From positions 1 to 64,000 of the forward strand of contig CAKZMQ010000007.1 of NCBI GenBank assembly GCA_937128795.1: a stretch of 64,000 nucleotides of DNA, written 5' to 3'. The position numbers were made by a program, and so were the translations under genes. The stretch is from an uncultured Solirubrobacterales bacterium. Lineage in GTDB: Bacteria; Actinomycetota; Thermoleophilia; Solirubrobacterales; JACPNS01. This document shows, piece by piece, positions 21,751 through 29,754 of this stretch. Within the stretch, counting starts at the first letter, position 1. Each line of letters starts with the position of its first letter. The notes under the pieces were generated by a model. That model saw only the letters and a program-made list of their open reading frames with translations. It was not told the origin of the DNA and did no database searches.

Positions 21751-21823
21751 CTCCCCGGGTTGGACTCGAACCAACGACATTTCGGTTAACAGCCGAACGC
21801 TCTACCAGCTGAGCTACCGGGGA
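21751..21823 (-). tRNA. tRNA-Asn (GTT)
   Basis: Full cloverleaf on the minus strand. The acceptor is TCCCCGG/CCGGGGA, the D-arm GCTC..GAGC, the anticodon stem TTCGG/CCGAA with loop CTGTTAA (anticodon GTT), and the T-arm GTTGG-TTCGAGT-CCAAC. The discriminator is G and CCA is not encoded. It lies 28 bases after the glycosyltransferase stop on the same strand, so it could be processed from that operon transcript. Confidence 0.95.
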
Positions 21824-21851
21824 TTGATCGCGCTGAAGATACCAGTCGGCT

Positions 21852-23072
21852 CTATTGCGCCTGGACGGCCGCGTGGGCCTCGATCGCGTCGGCTGCCACA
21901 GCAGCTCCGCCACGGCCATGGCTCTCTTGATCGGCATTCCATGCGGCCAACGCAAGTGCTTTGCGCGAGTAAGACTCGTCGGCCAAAACCTTGTCGACCG
22001 CGGCCGCGATGTTCTTACTGCTGATGAAGCGGTGGGGCACGGCTACGCCGACGCCAGCCCAACGTACTCGTGCTGCGTTCTCATACTGGTCGCCGCTGGC
22101 GGGGCAGATCACGACGGCCGCGCCGCTGGTGAGCGCCCGCATCACTGTTCCGTGGCCGCCGTGGCAGATGACGACGTCCGCGGGAGGGAATATCTGTGAG
22201 TACGGCGCCCAGTCGACGATTGTGGTGTTTGTCCCAGGCTTCAGCTCGCGCGCCGGTTCGCGACCGTTCTTGGCTGCCATCACGCGCACCGGCCTGTCGC
22301 GTAGACCGGTCACCGCTGCGCCGAGCATCGTGTGATCGAGGTCCTGCGCCGTGCTCGGCGCGACCACGACCAGTGGGTCGTGTCCAGGTGGAACGGTCAC
22401 CGACTGCGCTGGCGGTTCCCACATCACCGGGCCGACGACCTTCAGGTTCGCCGGCCAATCGCGCTGAGGTTCGAGTTGGGGCAGCGTGCCAACGAGCACC
22501 AGCTCTCGCGAGATCGCTCCGTGTACGCGATCGATCGCTTCAAGTCCGACCTCACGCCGAGTTTCGTTCAGCTCATCGCGCCCGAACTCCAGACCTTTGC
22601 GCTCGAAGCGGTGCATGAATCGAAACACGCTCCTGCCGATCGCGGTGTTCGACGGCGACCAGCCAGAGCCGAACGGCACGTCGTCGGCGCTGGTGGCATG
22701 CCAGAAGTGCGGCACGAATGTCACATACGGGACGTCGCAGATCTCGGCTGCCAGCGAAGCGCTCAAGGTCAGAACGTCGCCAACGATCACATCGGGGCGC
22801 CACATCTGCACGACGCCCGCAAGTTCATCTGCCGCCAGAGCGGCCGCTTCGTGCACGTTCGGAACGCGTTCGTCGGGCGCAACCTCAAACTTCGGCGCGC
22901 GAAAGAACTCGATGTCGGCGTCCTCGATGTGCTCCTGCCAGCGAAACCAAGTGTGTATCGCAACGTCGTGACCACGAGCACGCAACTCACGACCGATGGC
23001 GATTATCGGAAAGGCATGTCCGGCCTCGCCGATCGCGACGAGCAGTATTCGTCTTGGCGGCCCAGGAGCCAA
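21852..23072 (-). CDS. MGT/UGT-type glycosyltransferase (GT1)
   Basis: 406 residues, GT-B fold. The N-terminal motif ILLVAIGEAGHAFPII carries the family's catalytic His. The C-terminal nucleotide-sugar motif includes ICHGGHGTVMRALTSG and the acidic/Gln part CPASGDQYENAARV. Members transfer sugars to small lipophilic acceptors such as macrolides, sterols or carotenoids; the acceptor here is unknown. The start is TTG 23072, immediately after the stop of the LLM gene. It is the third gene of an SDR-LLM-GT unit, which suggests tailoring of a small molecule. Confidence 0.85.
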   Translation of the reverse strand: MAPGPPRRILLVAIGEAGHAFPIIAIGRELRARGHDVAIHTWFRWQEHIEDADIEFFRAPKFEVAPDERVPNVHEAAALAADELAGVVQMWRPDVIVGDVLTLSASLAAEICDVPYVTFVPHFWHATSADDVPFGSGWSPSNTAIGRSVFRFMHRFERKGLEFGRDELNETRREVGLEAIDRVHGAISRELVLVGTLPQLEPQRDWPANLKVVGPVMWEPPAQSVTVPPGHDPLVVVAPSTAQDLDHTMLGAAVTGLRDRPVRVMAAKNGREPARELKPGTNTTIVDWAPYSQIFPPADVVICHGGHGTVMRALTSGAAVVICPASGDQYENAARVRWAGVGVAVPHRFISSKNIAAAVDKVLADESYSRKALALAAWNADQESHGRGGAAVAADAIEAHAAVQAQ

Positions 23073-24122
23073 CTAGATGCCGACGGCGTCTGCCGCGTCC
23101 GCGACGTCACGCAGGATCCGGCGGCGATCTTCTTCGTCGACGCCCATCGGAGAGATCATCAGGTTGTCGACCCCGATCTCCTTGTAGGCCTTCACGCGGT
23201 CGGCAATCTGATCCCTGCCGCCAACGAGCGAGACTCGGTCGACCAGCGCATCTGGCACTGCCGCCGCGGCCTCTGCATACTTTTTGTCCAAGTAGAAGTC
23301 CTGGATCGTCTTGGCGTCATCCTCGAAGCCGTAGGCGCTGACGAGGTTGTTGTAGAAGTTTTTGCCCCGGGCGCCCATTCCGCCGACATAGAGCGCGATC
23401 ATCGGGCGGATCTTGTCGCGCAGCGCGGCCACGTCTTCGTCGCCGGTGGCCGCAAAAACGCTCGGGCTGATCTGGATTTCGTCCAGCGATCGGCCGGCGC
23501 GGTCGGCGCCGATCTTCAGGTTCTCATTGAGATAGTCGGCGTGCTCCGGTCCGTATAGGTAAGGCAGCCATCCGTCGCAGAGTTCTCCCGCGAGCTGGGT
23601 GTTCTTCGGTCCGATCGCGGCGAGAAAGATCGGTATGCGGTCCTGGATCGGCGGAAGCATCAGCTTCAGCGGTTTCCCGAGACCGTCAGGCAGCGGCAGC
23701 TTGTATATCTCGCCGTCGTACTCGACGTATTCGCGGGCGAACATCTTGCGCAGAATCTCGATGTACTCGCGTGTGCGCTGGATCTGTTTCGCGAACGGCT
23801 GGCCGTGCCAGCCCTCGGCTACTTGCGGGCCGGAGGACCCAAGACCCATCATGAACCGGCCGTTGGAGATGTTGTCGAGCGTGGTCGCGGTCATAGCGGC
23901 GTTGCCGGGCGTGCGGCCGGGGATCTGGAAAATTGCCGATCCGATCTTGATTGTCGAGGTCTGCGATGCGAACCAGGCCAACGGCGTCGCCGCGTCCGAA
24001 CCGTAGGCTTCGGCGGTCCACGCTGAGTCGTACCCGTATTCCTCGGCAGCCTGCACGGTCACGAGCATCTGCAGCAGGTGGTCGCGACTAGTCACATACC
24101 CAGTCATTACTCCGAGTTTCAT
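23073..24122 (-). CDS. LLM-class F420-dependent oxidoreductase
   Basis: 349 residues, luciferase-like monooxygenase fold. It starts MKLGVMTGYV, with GSAIFQIPGRTPGNAAM and RFMMGLGSSGPQVAEGWHG typical of F420-dependent LLM enzymes. I chose ATG 24122, preceded by GGAGA. Reading further upstream in the same frame gives an Arg-rich shadow of the SDR gene. It likely oxidises or reduces an organic substrate with coenzyme F420. It lies between the SDR (44-base gap) and the glycosyltransferase (directly adjacent). Confidence 0.88.
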   Translation of the reverse strand: MKLGVMTGYVTSRDHLLQMLVTVQAAEEYGYDSAWTAEAYGSDAATPLAWFASQTSTIKIGSAIFQIPGRTPGNAAMTATTLDNISNGRFMMGLGSSGPQVAEGWHGQPFAKQIQRTREYIEILRKMFAREYVEYDGEIYKLPLPDGLGKPLKLMLPPIQDRIPIFLAAIGPKNTQLAGELCDGWLPYLYGPEHADYLNENLKIGADRAGRSLDEIQISPSVFAATGDEDVAALRDKIRPMIALYVGGMGARGKNFYNNLVSAYGFEDDAKTIQDFYLDKKYAEAAAAVPDALVDRVSLVGGRDQIADRVKAYKEIGVDNLMISPMGVDEEDRRRILRDVADAADAVGI

Positions 24123-24166
24123 GTTCGTCTCCGGTCTACTGTTGTGGACTTCTGTGGTGGACGGCG

Positions 24167-24907
24167 TTAGAACAGGTCGTCGCCAACGCGCTCGAAGATG
24201 ATCTCCGGAACGCGCGCGTTCGGTGAAAGCGAGAGCAGCCAGAGAACGGCGCTCGAAAGGTCTTCCGGGCGGATCATTTTGTCCCCCGGAACGCCGCCTT
24301 CTTTGGCGAACTCGGTCATCGGGGTCTCGACGAAAGCGGGGGATAGAGCCGTGAATCGAATGCCCTCGTTCTGGAACTCCTTGTGCATGCCATTGGTCCA
24401 GTTCGCGACGGCGGCCTTGGTGGCGGCGTAGAGCGACAACCACGGCTGGCCGTAGCGACCGGCGATCGAGGCGAGGTTGATCACCCAAGCCTGCTGGTTC
24501 TCCTTCGCCGAAGCTTTCAAATACGGCATCGCCTCACGGGTCGTGATGATCATCGCGCGGATATTGACCGCCAACTGCATGTCGATGAACTTGGTCTGGT
24601 ACCCCTCGAGTGCGCCACCGATACCTACGCCAGCGCTGTTGACGAGCACGTCAATGCGGCCATAAGTCTCAACATGGTTTTTGACAAGAGCGATCAGGGC
24701 GTCCTCGTCATCGGCGGGAGCGGGGCAGGCATTCACGTCGATACCTTCGGCGCGCAGGTCGCGCGCGGCGGCCTCCAGCTTGTCCGGACGACGACCGCTG
24801 ATCGTTACGGCGTAGCCATTCTCACCGAGTGCTTTGGCAATCGCCAAACCAATTCCGCTCGATCCCCCAGTGATGAGTGCTGCGCGTTCCGCCAAACCAT
24901 CGGGCAT
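24167..24907 (-). CDS. SDR-family NAD(P)-dependent oxidoreductase
   Basis: 246 residues, Rossmann fold. It has the cofactor loop TGGSSGIGLAIA (about residues 13-24), NSAGVG, and the catalytic Tyr-x3-Lys in SLYAATKAAVANW. Substrate unknown; classical SDRs of this length are often 3-ketoacyl or secondary-alcohol dehydrogenases. It is the first gene of the SDR-LLM-GT operon. ATG 24907 lies only 9 bases from the divergent start of the Hpt gene. Confidence 0.9.
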   Translation of the reverse strand: MPDGLAERAALITGGSSGIGLAIAKALGENGYAVTISGRRPDKLEAAARDLRAEGIDVNACPAPADDEDALIALVKNHVETYGRIDVLVNSAGVGIGGALEGYQTKFIDMQLAVNIRAMIITTREAMPYLKASAKENQQAWVINLASIAGRYGQPWLSLYAATKAAVANWTNGMHKEFQNEGIRFTALSPAFVETPMTEFAKEGGVPGDKMIRPEDLSSAVLWLLSLSPNARVPEIIFERVGDDLF

Positions 24908-24916
24908 GATACCCAG

Positions 24917-25258
24917 ATGAATGAACCATCTTCAAATCCGCTGGCAGACATCGTGAGACGCTTCAAAGGCGAGGCAACCGACAGCGCCAAGTCGATCGAC
25001 GAGATGGCGCACTCACTGACCCGTGCGACCGACCCGCGAGCGTCAGTGGCTGCGATCCGTGAGCAGGCGCACAAGCTCAAGGGAGCAGCAGGCGTGCTCG
25101 ATTTTCCGGATGTGAAGAATCATGCAGCCGCGGTTGAAGACATCGCGGCGTCGCTGACGATCGACGCGGCAATGAGCCCAGAGGCCATCGAATTGGCGAG
25201 CAAGGCACTTGAAAGTGCCGCGGAAGCATTGCTGTCGGCCGTCGATGCAGGGCTGTGA
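24917..25258 (+). CDS. Small Hpt (histidine phosphotransfer) domain protein
   Basis: 113 residues, all helical. The Hpt signature has the phospho-accepting H52 in AHKLKGAAGVLDF. ATG 24917 is chosen because upstream reading is antisense to the SDR gene. Hpt domains shuttle phosphate between receiver domains in phosphorelays. No kinase or receiver is visible in the window, so it is an orphan, and a phosphorelay partner must lie elsewhere. The 9-base divergent gap means its promoter would lie inside the SDR coding region, or its mRNA is nearly leaderless. Confidence 0.75.
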   Translation: MNEPSSNPLADIVRRFKGEATDSAKSIDEMAHSLTRATDPRASVAAIREQAHKLKGAAGVLDFPDVKNHAAAVEDIAASLTIDAAMSPEAIELASKALESAAEALLSAVDAGL

Positions 25259-25271
25259 ATCGCCCTGGATA

Positions 25272-25287
25272 AGGCTTACCTAAGCCT
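25272..25287. promoter_or_regulatory. DtxR/IdeR-like iron box upstream of ferritin
   Basis: AGGCTTA-CC-TAAGCCT is a perfect 7+7 dyad and resembles the DtxR/IdeR consensus TTAGGTTAGSCTAACCTAA in its AGG..CCTAA core. It lies 105 bases before the ferritin ATG. IdeR is known to control ferritins in actinobacteria. Confidence 0.6.
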
Positions 25288-25391
25288 GTTTGAGGGCCCC
25301 CAAACGGACCTTTGCCGTCCGTGAGCATGGAATAATCGGCCAATCAAAATCTTGCCACGCCGTCCCGGCGCGCATCGAACAGGAGAGAAAC

Positions 25392-25889
25392 ATGCTCAAG
25401 GATTCAGTCCAAGAAGCACTCAACGAACAAGTCAAGCACGAGTTCTACTCGGCACACGTCTACTTGGCGATGTGTGCATGGTTCGAGGATCAGGGCCTGC
25501 CGGGCTTCGCGAGTTGGATGCGCATGCAGTACCAAGAGGAGCTAGGTCACGGCATCCGCATTTTCGACTTCATCAACGACCGCGACGGCAAAGTGATCAT
25601 CGAGGGTGTCGACGCACCACCGACAAGCTGGGATTCGCCGCTGGCGGCCTTCGAAGCCGCATACGAGAATGAGAAGGCGGTCAGTAAGTCGATCGACGAC
25701 CTTTACGACCTCGCCGGCAAGGAGAACGACCACGCAACGCGGGTGATGCTCCAGTGGTTCATCACCGAGCAGGTCGAGGAAGAAGCGTCGACAAAACAGG
25801 CGGTCGACCGACTCAAGTTGGCTGGCAACGACAGCAGCGCGTTGCTTGTGCTCGACCAACAGCTCGGCAGTCGTACCAGCGCCGAGTAG
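25392..25889 (+). CDS. Ferritin (non-heme)
   Basis: 165 residues, four-helix bundle. Ferroxidase-centre ligands are visible: Glu in KHEFYSAHVYLAM (helix A), Glu and His in QEELGHGIRIF (helix B), Glu in AYENEKAVSKS (helix C), and Gln/Glu in FITEQVEEE (helix D). It oxidises and stores iron as a 24-mer. I chose ATG 25392 because AGGAGAG lies just upstream; a longer frame to 25290 lacks homologous sequence. The DtxR/IdeR-like dyad upstream suggests iron control. Confidence 0.93.
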   Translation: MLKDSVQEALNEQVKHEFYSAHVYLAMCAWFEDQGLPGFASWMRMQYQEELGHGIRIFDFINDRDGKVIIEGVDAPPTSWDSPLAAFEAAYENEKAVSKSIDDLYDLAGKENDHATRVMLQWFITEQVEEEASTKQAVDRLKLAGNDSSALLVLDQQLGSRTSAE

Positions 25890-25894
25890 TCCGC

Positions 25895-27160
25895 TCAGCC
25901 TCCGTCAATGTCGACCTGTTGTTCAGGTTCGCCATGTGAACCGTCGCCCTGCACCCTGTTGCCTGACAGGTCCTTGTAGGGCGGCGGGGCGGTCAAGCCG
26001 TCGAGCAGCGCCAGGCCGACGAACGGAACGAGCACCCAGAACATCACGATCGTCGGGTTCAACAGATGCGCGAACGGAACGACAGTCAAGATTGCCAAGA
26101 GTGTGATCGTTCTGCGTTTCGGGAATGCGTCGGTGATGCGTGAGTTGAACACAGCGTTTCCGAACATGTAGAGCACCGCCCCGCCGACTGCAACCCAGAT
26201 GAACTCCGGGTCGACGTGTCCGGTCGGGTGGGCGATGACCTTTTCGTTGGCGACGGCCATGGTGACGATTCCGGCGACCATCGGCATGTGAAAGTACGTG
26301 TACGCACGCCCCATGCCGCCGGGATCCTTTGCATTTTCGAAGATCTCTGCCGCACGACCTGATCTGGAGAAGTAAACCCACCACATCATTACGCTGATCG
26401 AGAACGCTGCGCCGAAGGCAAGGGCAATCGCGTAGGTCAATTCCTTCTCGTACGACAATGACGCTCCGGTGAGCAGAATCGACTCGCCGAGACAAACGAT
26501 GATGAACAATTGGCAGCGCTCAGCAAGGTGTCCACCTGCGATCGTCCAATTCTTGGTCGTCGAGGCGCCGAATTTGGGCACGCGGTAGCCCAATGCCGGG
26601 GCGGAGCTGTCGATCAGCAGCGCCAGTCCCCACAGCAGGAACTGCGCATCGCCGTGGATGAACCCTCCGGCCAGCCATAGTGGGGCTGTGAGTAGCGCCC
26701 ACGCCGTGATCCGAGCGAAGGTGGCCGCCTGCTCGTTGGAGCCGAGCATGAAAAGGCACAATGCGCTGCGTCCAACCTGGATCGTCACGTAGGTGATCGC
26801 GAACCACTCGGAGCGCCCGCCAAAGGCATCGGGGATCGCGACCGACATGATTAGGCTCAGTCCCATCAACCCGATCATCATCAGTCGAACCGGCATCTTT
26901 TTCGGATCGAACCAGTTCGTGATCCATGTGGTGTCGATCCAAACCCACCACAGCGCGATCGTGATCATGCTCGCCTCGAGCGCGCCCTGCCAGGTCAGAT
27001 TGCCGAGCAGTTCGTGCGAGATCTGACCGATTGCGAATACATAGACGACGTCGAAGAAGAGTTCGAGCGTTGAGACGTGCGTGCCGTCCTTGCGGTCGCG
27101 CAGCGCATCGATGCGCTGACCGTCAGTGCCGCCCTGAAGGTTCTCGAAGAAGCGTTTCAA
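25895..27160 (-). CDS. LtrA-family membrane protein
   Basis: 421 residues, low-temperature-requirement A family. It has the family start with STLELFFDVVYVFAIGQISH and about 11-12 membrane helices. Function is unestablished; the name comes from a Listeria cold-growth mutant. The start is TTG 27160, and TTGA is shared with the stop of the carbonic anhydrase gene, so translation is coupled. The pairing with a carbonic anhydrase is worth noting because LtrA has no known substrate. The end converges with ferritin, 5 bases away. Confidence 0.87.
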   Translation of the reverse strand: MKRFFENLQGGTDGQRIDALRDRKDGTHVSTLELFFDVVYVFAIGQISHELLGNLTWQGALEASMITIALWWVWIDTTWITNWFDPKKMPVRLMMIGLMGLSLIMSVAIPDAFGGRSEWFAITYVTIQVGRSALCLFMLGSNEQAATFARITAWALLTAPLWLAGGFIHGDAQFLLWGLALLIDSSAPALGYRVPKFGASTTKNWTIAGGHLAERCQLFIIVCLGESILLTGASLSYEKELTYAIALAFGAAFSISVMMWWVYFSRSGRAAEIFENAKDPGGMGRAYTYFHMPMVAGIVTMAVANEKVIAHPTGHVDPEFIWVAVGGAVLYMFGNAVFNSRITDAFPKRRTITLLAILTVVPFAHLLNPTIVMFWVLVPFVGLALLDGLTAPPPYKDLSGNRVQGDGSHGEPEQQVDIDGG

Positions 27161-27645
27161 GCGACCACGGAGAGTTTGCCGCTGTGAACGTCAAACATGA
27201 ACTTGCCAACCTCGGTGCCCTCAGGGAGCAGCTTGCATTCGCGAATGCGTTGTGCATCGGCGGCGAGGACGGCCTCCTGGTCGTCGATCGCGAGAAAGTC
27301 GAGGTCGCCAACGCTTTCACCCGTTAGGTCCTCGACAACTTCGACGATCGTCTCCTGCGTGTTGTTGGCAACGCCGCAGTCAGTGTGCTGGATCAGCGCG
27401 ATTCGATTGACGCCCAGCACATGACTGGCGATGATCAACGTGCGTAGGACGTCGTCGGTAACTCGCGCGCCGGCGTTTCGGATGACCTTCGCGTCGCCCG
27501 GGATCAGGCCGAACGCCGCCAGCGGATCGATCCGCGTGTCGATGCAAGTGACGATCGCCAATCCGCGTCGTGCGCGACCATTGGCCAGCTCCTCGTGGTC
27601 GGCCGCGTACCGCTCATTGGCATTGAGAATGTCCTGGAAGGGCAT
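27157..27645 (-). CDS. Beta-class carbonic anhydrase
   Basis: 162 residues. Zinc ligands and catalytic pair are clear: C34-x-D36-x-R38 (TCIDTRIDPL), then His and Cys in QHTDCG. It interconverts CO2 and bicarbonate. I prefer ATG 27645 (MPFQDILNANERYA, as in the family) over an upstream in-frame GTG at 27690. The end overlaps the ltrA start. An inverted repeat lies upstream at 27720-27758, in the 276-base gap to typA. Confidence 0.88.
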   Translation of the reverse strand: MPFQDILNANERYAADHEELANGRARRGLAIVTCIDTRIDPLAAFGLIPGDAKVIRNAGARVTDDVLRTLIIASHVLGVNRIALIQHTDCGVANNTQETIVEVVEDLTGESVGDLDFLAIDDQEAVLAADAQRIRECKLLPEGTEVGKFMFDVHSGKLSVVA

Positions 27646-27719
27646 CGTTGCGGGAAAGATAGCCGGGACGATCCGCAGCCGATTAGTCACTCGTACAAAG
27701 TTGCCCGGGGAGGTCTCGA

Positions 27720-27758
27720 CCCTAGTTCGAACGTTGATATTTCGCTCGATCGCTAGGG
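27720..27758. promoter_or_regulatory. Inverted repeat upstream of carbonic anhydrase-ltrA
   Basis: CCCTAG at 27720-27725 pairs with CTAGGG at 27753-27758, and TCGA-containing inner flanks extend the symmetry. It could be an operator or a leader hairpin. I see nothing else in the rest of the gap (27646-27921). Confidence 0.35.
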
Positions 27759-27921
27759 CCGACTGCCCGAATGTCGATAAACCTTGAGCAACGAAGAGTC
27801 AGAAAGTGGGCAACCACCGATCCGGCACTTCGATGCAAGCGAGATCACAAAGCCGTTGGAAGTCCGAAAGGACAACCGACGGCTGATTTCGTTAAGGGGC
27901 CAATCGCAAGCCGGCCGGCGC

Positions 27922-29742
27922 TTAGCCCTTGGCGCGCTTGCGTTCGTGCGCAAGCAGTTGGCGCTTGCGCAGACGCATCGACGACGGCGTCACTTCGAGC
28001 AGTTCGTCATTCTCGAGAAAGTCCATGTTTTGTTCGAGGCTGAACACGGTCGGCGGGGTCAGTTGGACGACTCCGTCGGATGCCTTGGACCGCATGTTGG
28101 TGAGTTGCTTCGTCTTGCACACGTTGATCTCGAGGTCGTCCTGGCGGCTGTTTAGGCCGATGATTTGGCCTTGATAGACCTTTTCGGTCGGCGCGACGAA
28201 GACGACGCCGCGCTCTTCGGCGTTCTGTAGGGCGAAGGGGGTCGTGGTGCCGGTTTCAAAGGCGATCAGGGCGCCGTTGCGTTGCTGGTCGAGGGCTTGG
28301 CCTACGGGTTGGTATCCGGTGGTGAGCGAATTCATCACGGCGGTGCCCTTGGTGGTGGTCATCAAGATTCCGCGTACCCCGAGCAATGCCCGCGTCGGGA
28401 TCTCGAAAGTGAGGCGAACGATGCCGCCGGAAAGATTGTGTTGATCTTTCTGCACGGCGCGACGACTGCCGAGCTCGGTCTGAATCGCGCCGAGGTGCTC
28501 TTCCGGCACTTCGACGGTCAACTCTTCGACGGGTTCGAACTCTTCGCCCTCGATGGTTGTGGTGACGACCTGTGGCCGGCCGACCTCCAGCTCAAATCCC
28601 TCGCGGCGCATCGTCTCGATCAACACAGAAAGATGCAGTTCGCCACGTCCGCTGACGAGAAATCCCTTGTCCTCCTGCTCAACACGTAGTCCGACGTTCG
28701 TTTCCAGTTCCTTTTGCAGACGCTCGCCGATTTGGCGGGCCGTCGTGAATTCACCCTCGGTCCCCTTGAACGGGCTGGTGTTCGGCCCGAGATATATGCG
28801 AAGCGTGGGCGCCTCTACCTCGATCGTCGGCAGTGCCTCTGGATTCTCGGTGTCGGCAATCGTTGCGCCGATCTGAGCATCCGAAATGCCGGTCAGCTGG
28901 ACGATGTCGCCGGCGATGCCCTTCTCGACGGTGAAACGCGAGAGGCCGTGCGACATGAAGACGTCACCAATCTTTGAGTTGGTCGTATTGCCTTCGCGAT
29001 CGATCAATACAACGGCGTCACCGGCCTTGACCTGACCACGAGTGATCCGCCCGATCGCATACTTGCCCTTGAAGTTGTCCCAGGCAAGCGCGGTGACGAG
29101 CATCTGGAAGTCGCCATCGAGCTCGACGCGAGGCGCGGGAATGTGCTCGACGATTGCATCGAAAAGTGGTTTCAAGTCGGCGGGGGCGGTTGGATCGCTG
29201 GGCTGCTCGGCCCACGCCTTGCCTTCGCGACCGATCGCATAGAACTCGGGGTAGTGCAGCTGGTCGTCGTCGATCGCCAGCTCCAGAAAAAGGTCGGCAA
29301 GCTCGTGCTCGACTTCGTCGATACGGCTCGCAGGTTTGTCGATTTTGTTGACCACGACGATCGGCTTCAGGCCGTTCTCAAGCGCCTTGGTGAGCACGAA
29401 TTTCGTTTGCGGCATCGGCCCTTCCTGGGCGTCAACGATCAGCAGGCAGCCGTCCGCCATGTTCAACGTGCGCTCCACCTCACCGGAGAAATCCGCGTGG
29501 CCCGGGGTGTCGATGATGTTCAGGCGGTACTCGCCGTATTCGACGGCGGTCACCTTGGCGGTGATGGTGATTCCGCGTTCCTTCTCTTGATCACCGGAGT
29601 CCATGATCAGTTCCTGCGACATCTCGGCCTGGTTGTCGCGGAAGACTTCGGACTGCTTGAGCATGTGGTCAACCAGAGTCGTCTTGCCGTGGTCGACGTG
29701 GGCGATGATCGCGAGATTGCGTATGTATTCGGCGCTTTCCAT
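27922..29742 (-). CDS. typA: Translational GTPase TypA/BipA
   Basis: 606 residues. G1 is [10 protein letters not shown] (about residues 14-23), G3 is DTPGHADF and G4 is [10 protein letters not shown]-Tu-like domain II, EF-G-like domains III and V and the BipA-specific C-terminal domain follow. It binds ribosomes and acts in 50S biogenesis and stress or cold growth. It follows the double-GGDEF gene by 12 bases, so the two are probably co-transcribed. ATG 29742. Confidence 0.96.
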   Translation of the reverse strand: MESAEYIRNLAIIAHVDHGKTTLVDHMLKQSEVFRDNQAEMSQELIMDSGDQEKERGITITAKVTAVEYGEYRLNIIDTPGHADFSGEVERTLNMADGCLLIVDAQEGPMPQTKFVLTKALENGLKPIVVVNKIDKPASRIDEVEHELADLFLELAIDDDQLHYPEFYAIGREGKAWAEQPSDPTAPADLKPLFDAIVEHIPAPRVELDGDFQMLVTALAWDNFKGKYAIGRITRGQVKAGDAVVLIDREGNTTNSKIGDVFMSHGLSRFTVEKGIAGDIVQLTGISDAQIGATIADTENPEALPTIEVEAPTLRIYLGPNTSPFKGTEGEFTTARQIGERLQKELETNVGLRVEQEDKGFLVSGRGELHLSVLIETMRREGFELEVGRPQVVTTTIEGEEFEPVEELTVEVPEEHLGAIQTELGSRRAVQKDQHNLSGGIVRLTFEIPTRALLGVRGILMTTTKGTAVMNSLTTGYQPVGQALDQQRNGALIAFETGTTTPFALQNAEERGVVFVAPTEKVYQGQIIGLNSRQDDLEINVCKTKQLTNMRSKASDGVVQLTPPTVFSLEQNMDFLENDELLEVTPSSMRLRKRQLLAHERKRAKG

Positions 29743-29754
29743 GCGTCGCGCAGG

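Noticed and set aside
22332..23558. 408-codon plus-strand frame over the glycosyltransferase and LLM genes
   Set aside because: Two recognised genes with clear motifs occupy the other strand; the frame is rich in Arg/His and resembles nothing.
24123..24488. Upstream extension of the LLM gene
   Set aside because: The added residues are Arg-rich shadow of the SDR gene; the family start MKLGV with a ribosome site is at 24122.
24383..24916. Upstream extension of the Hpt gene
   Set aside because: It is antisense to the SDR coding sequence; the Hpt domain starts after 24917.
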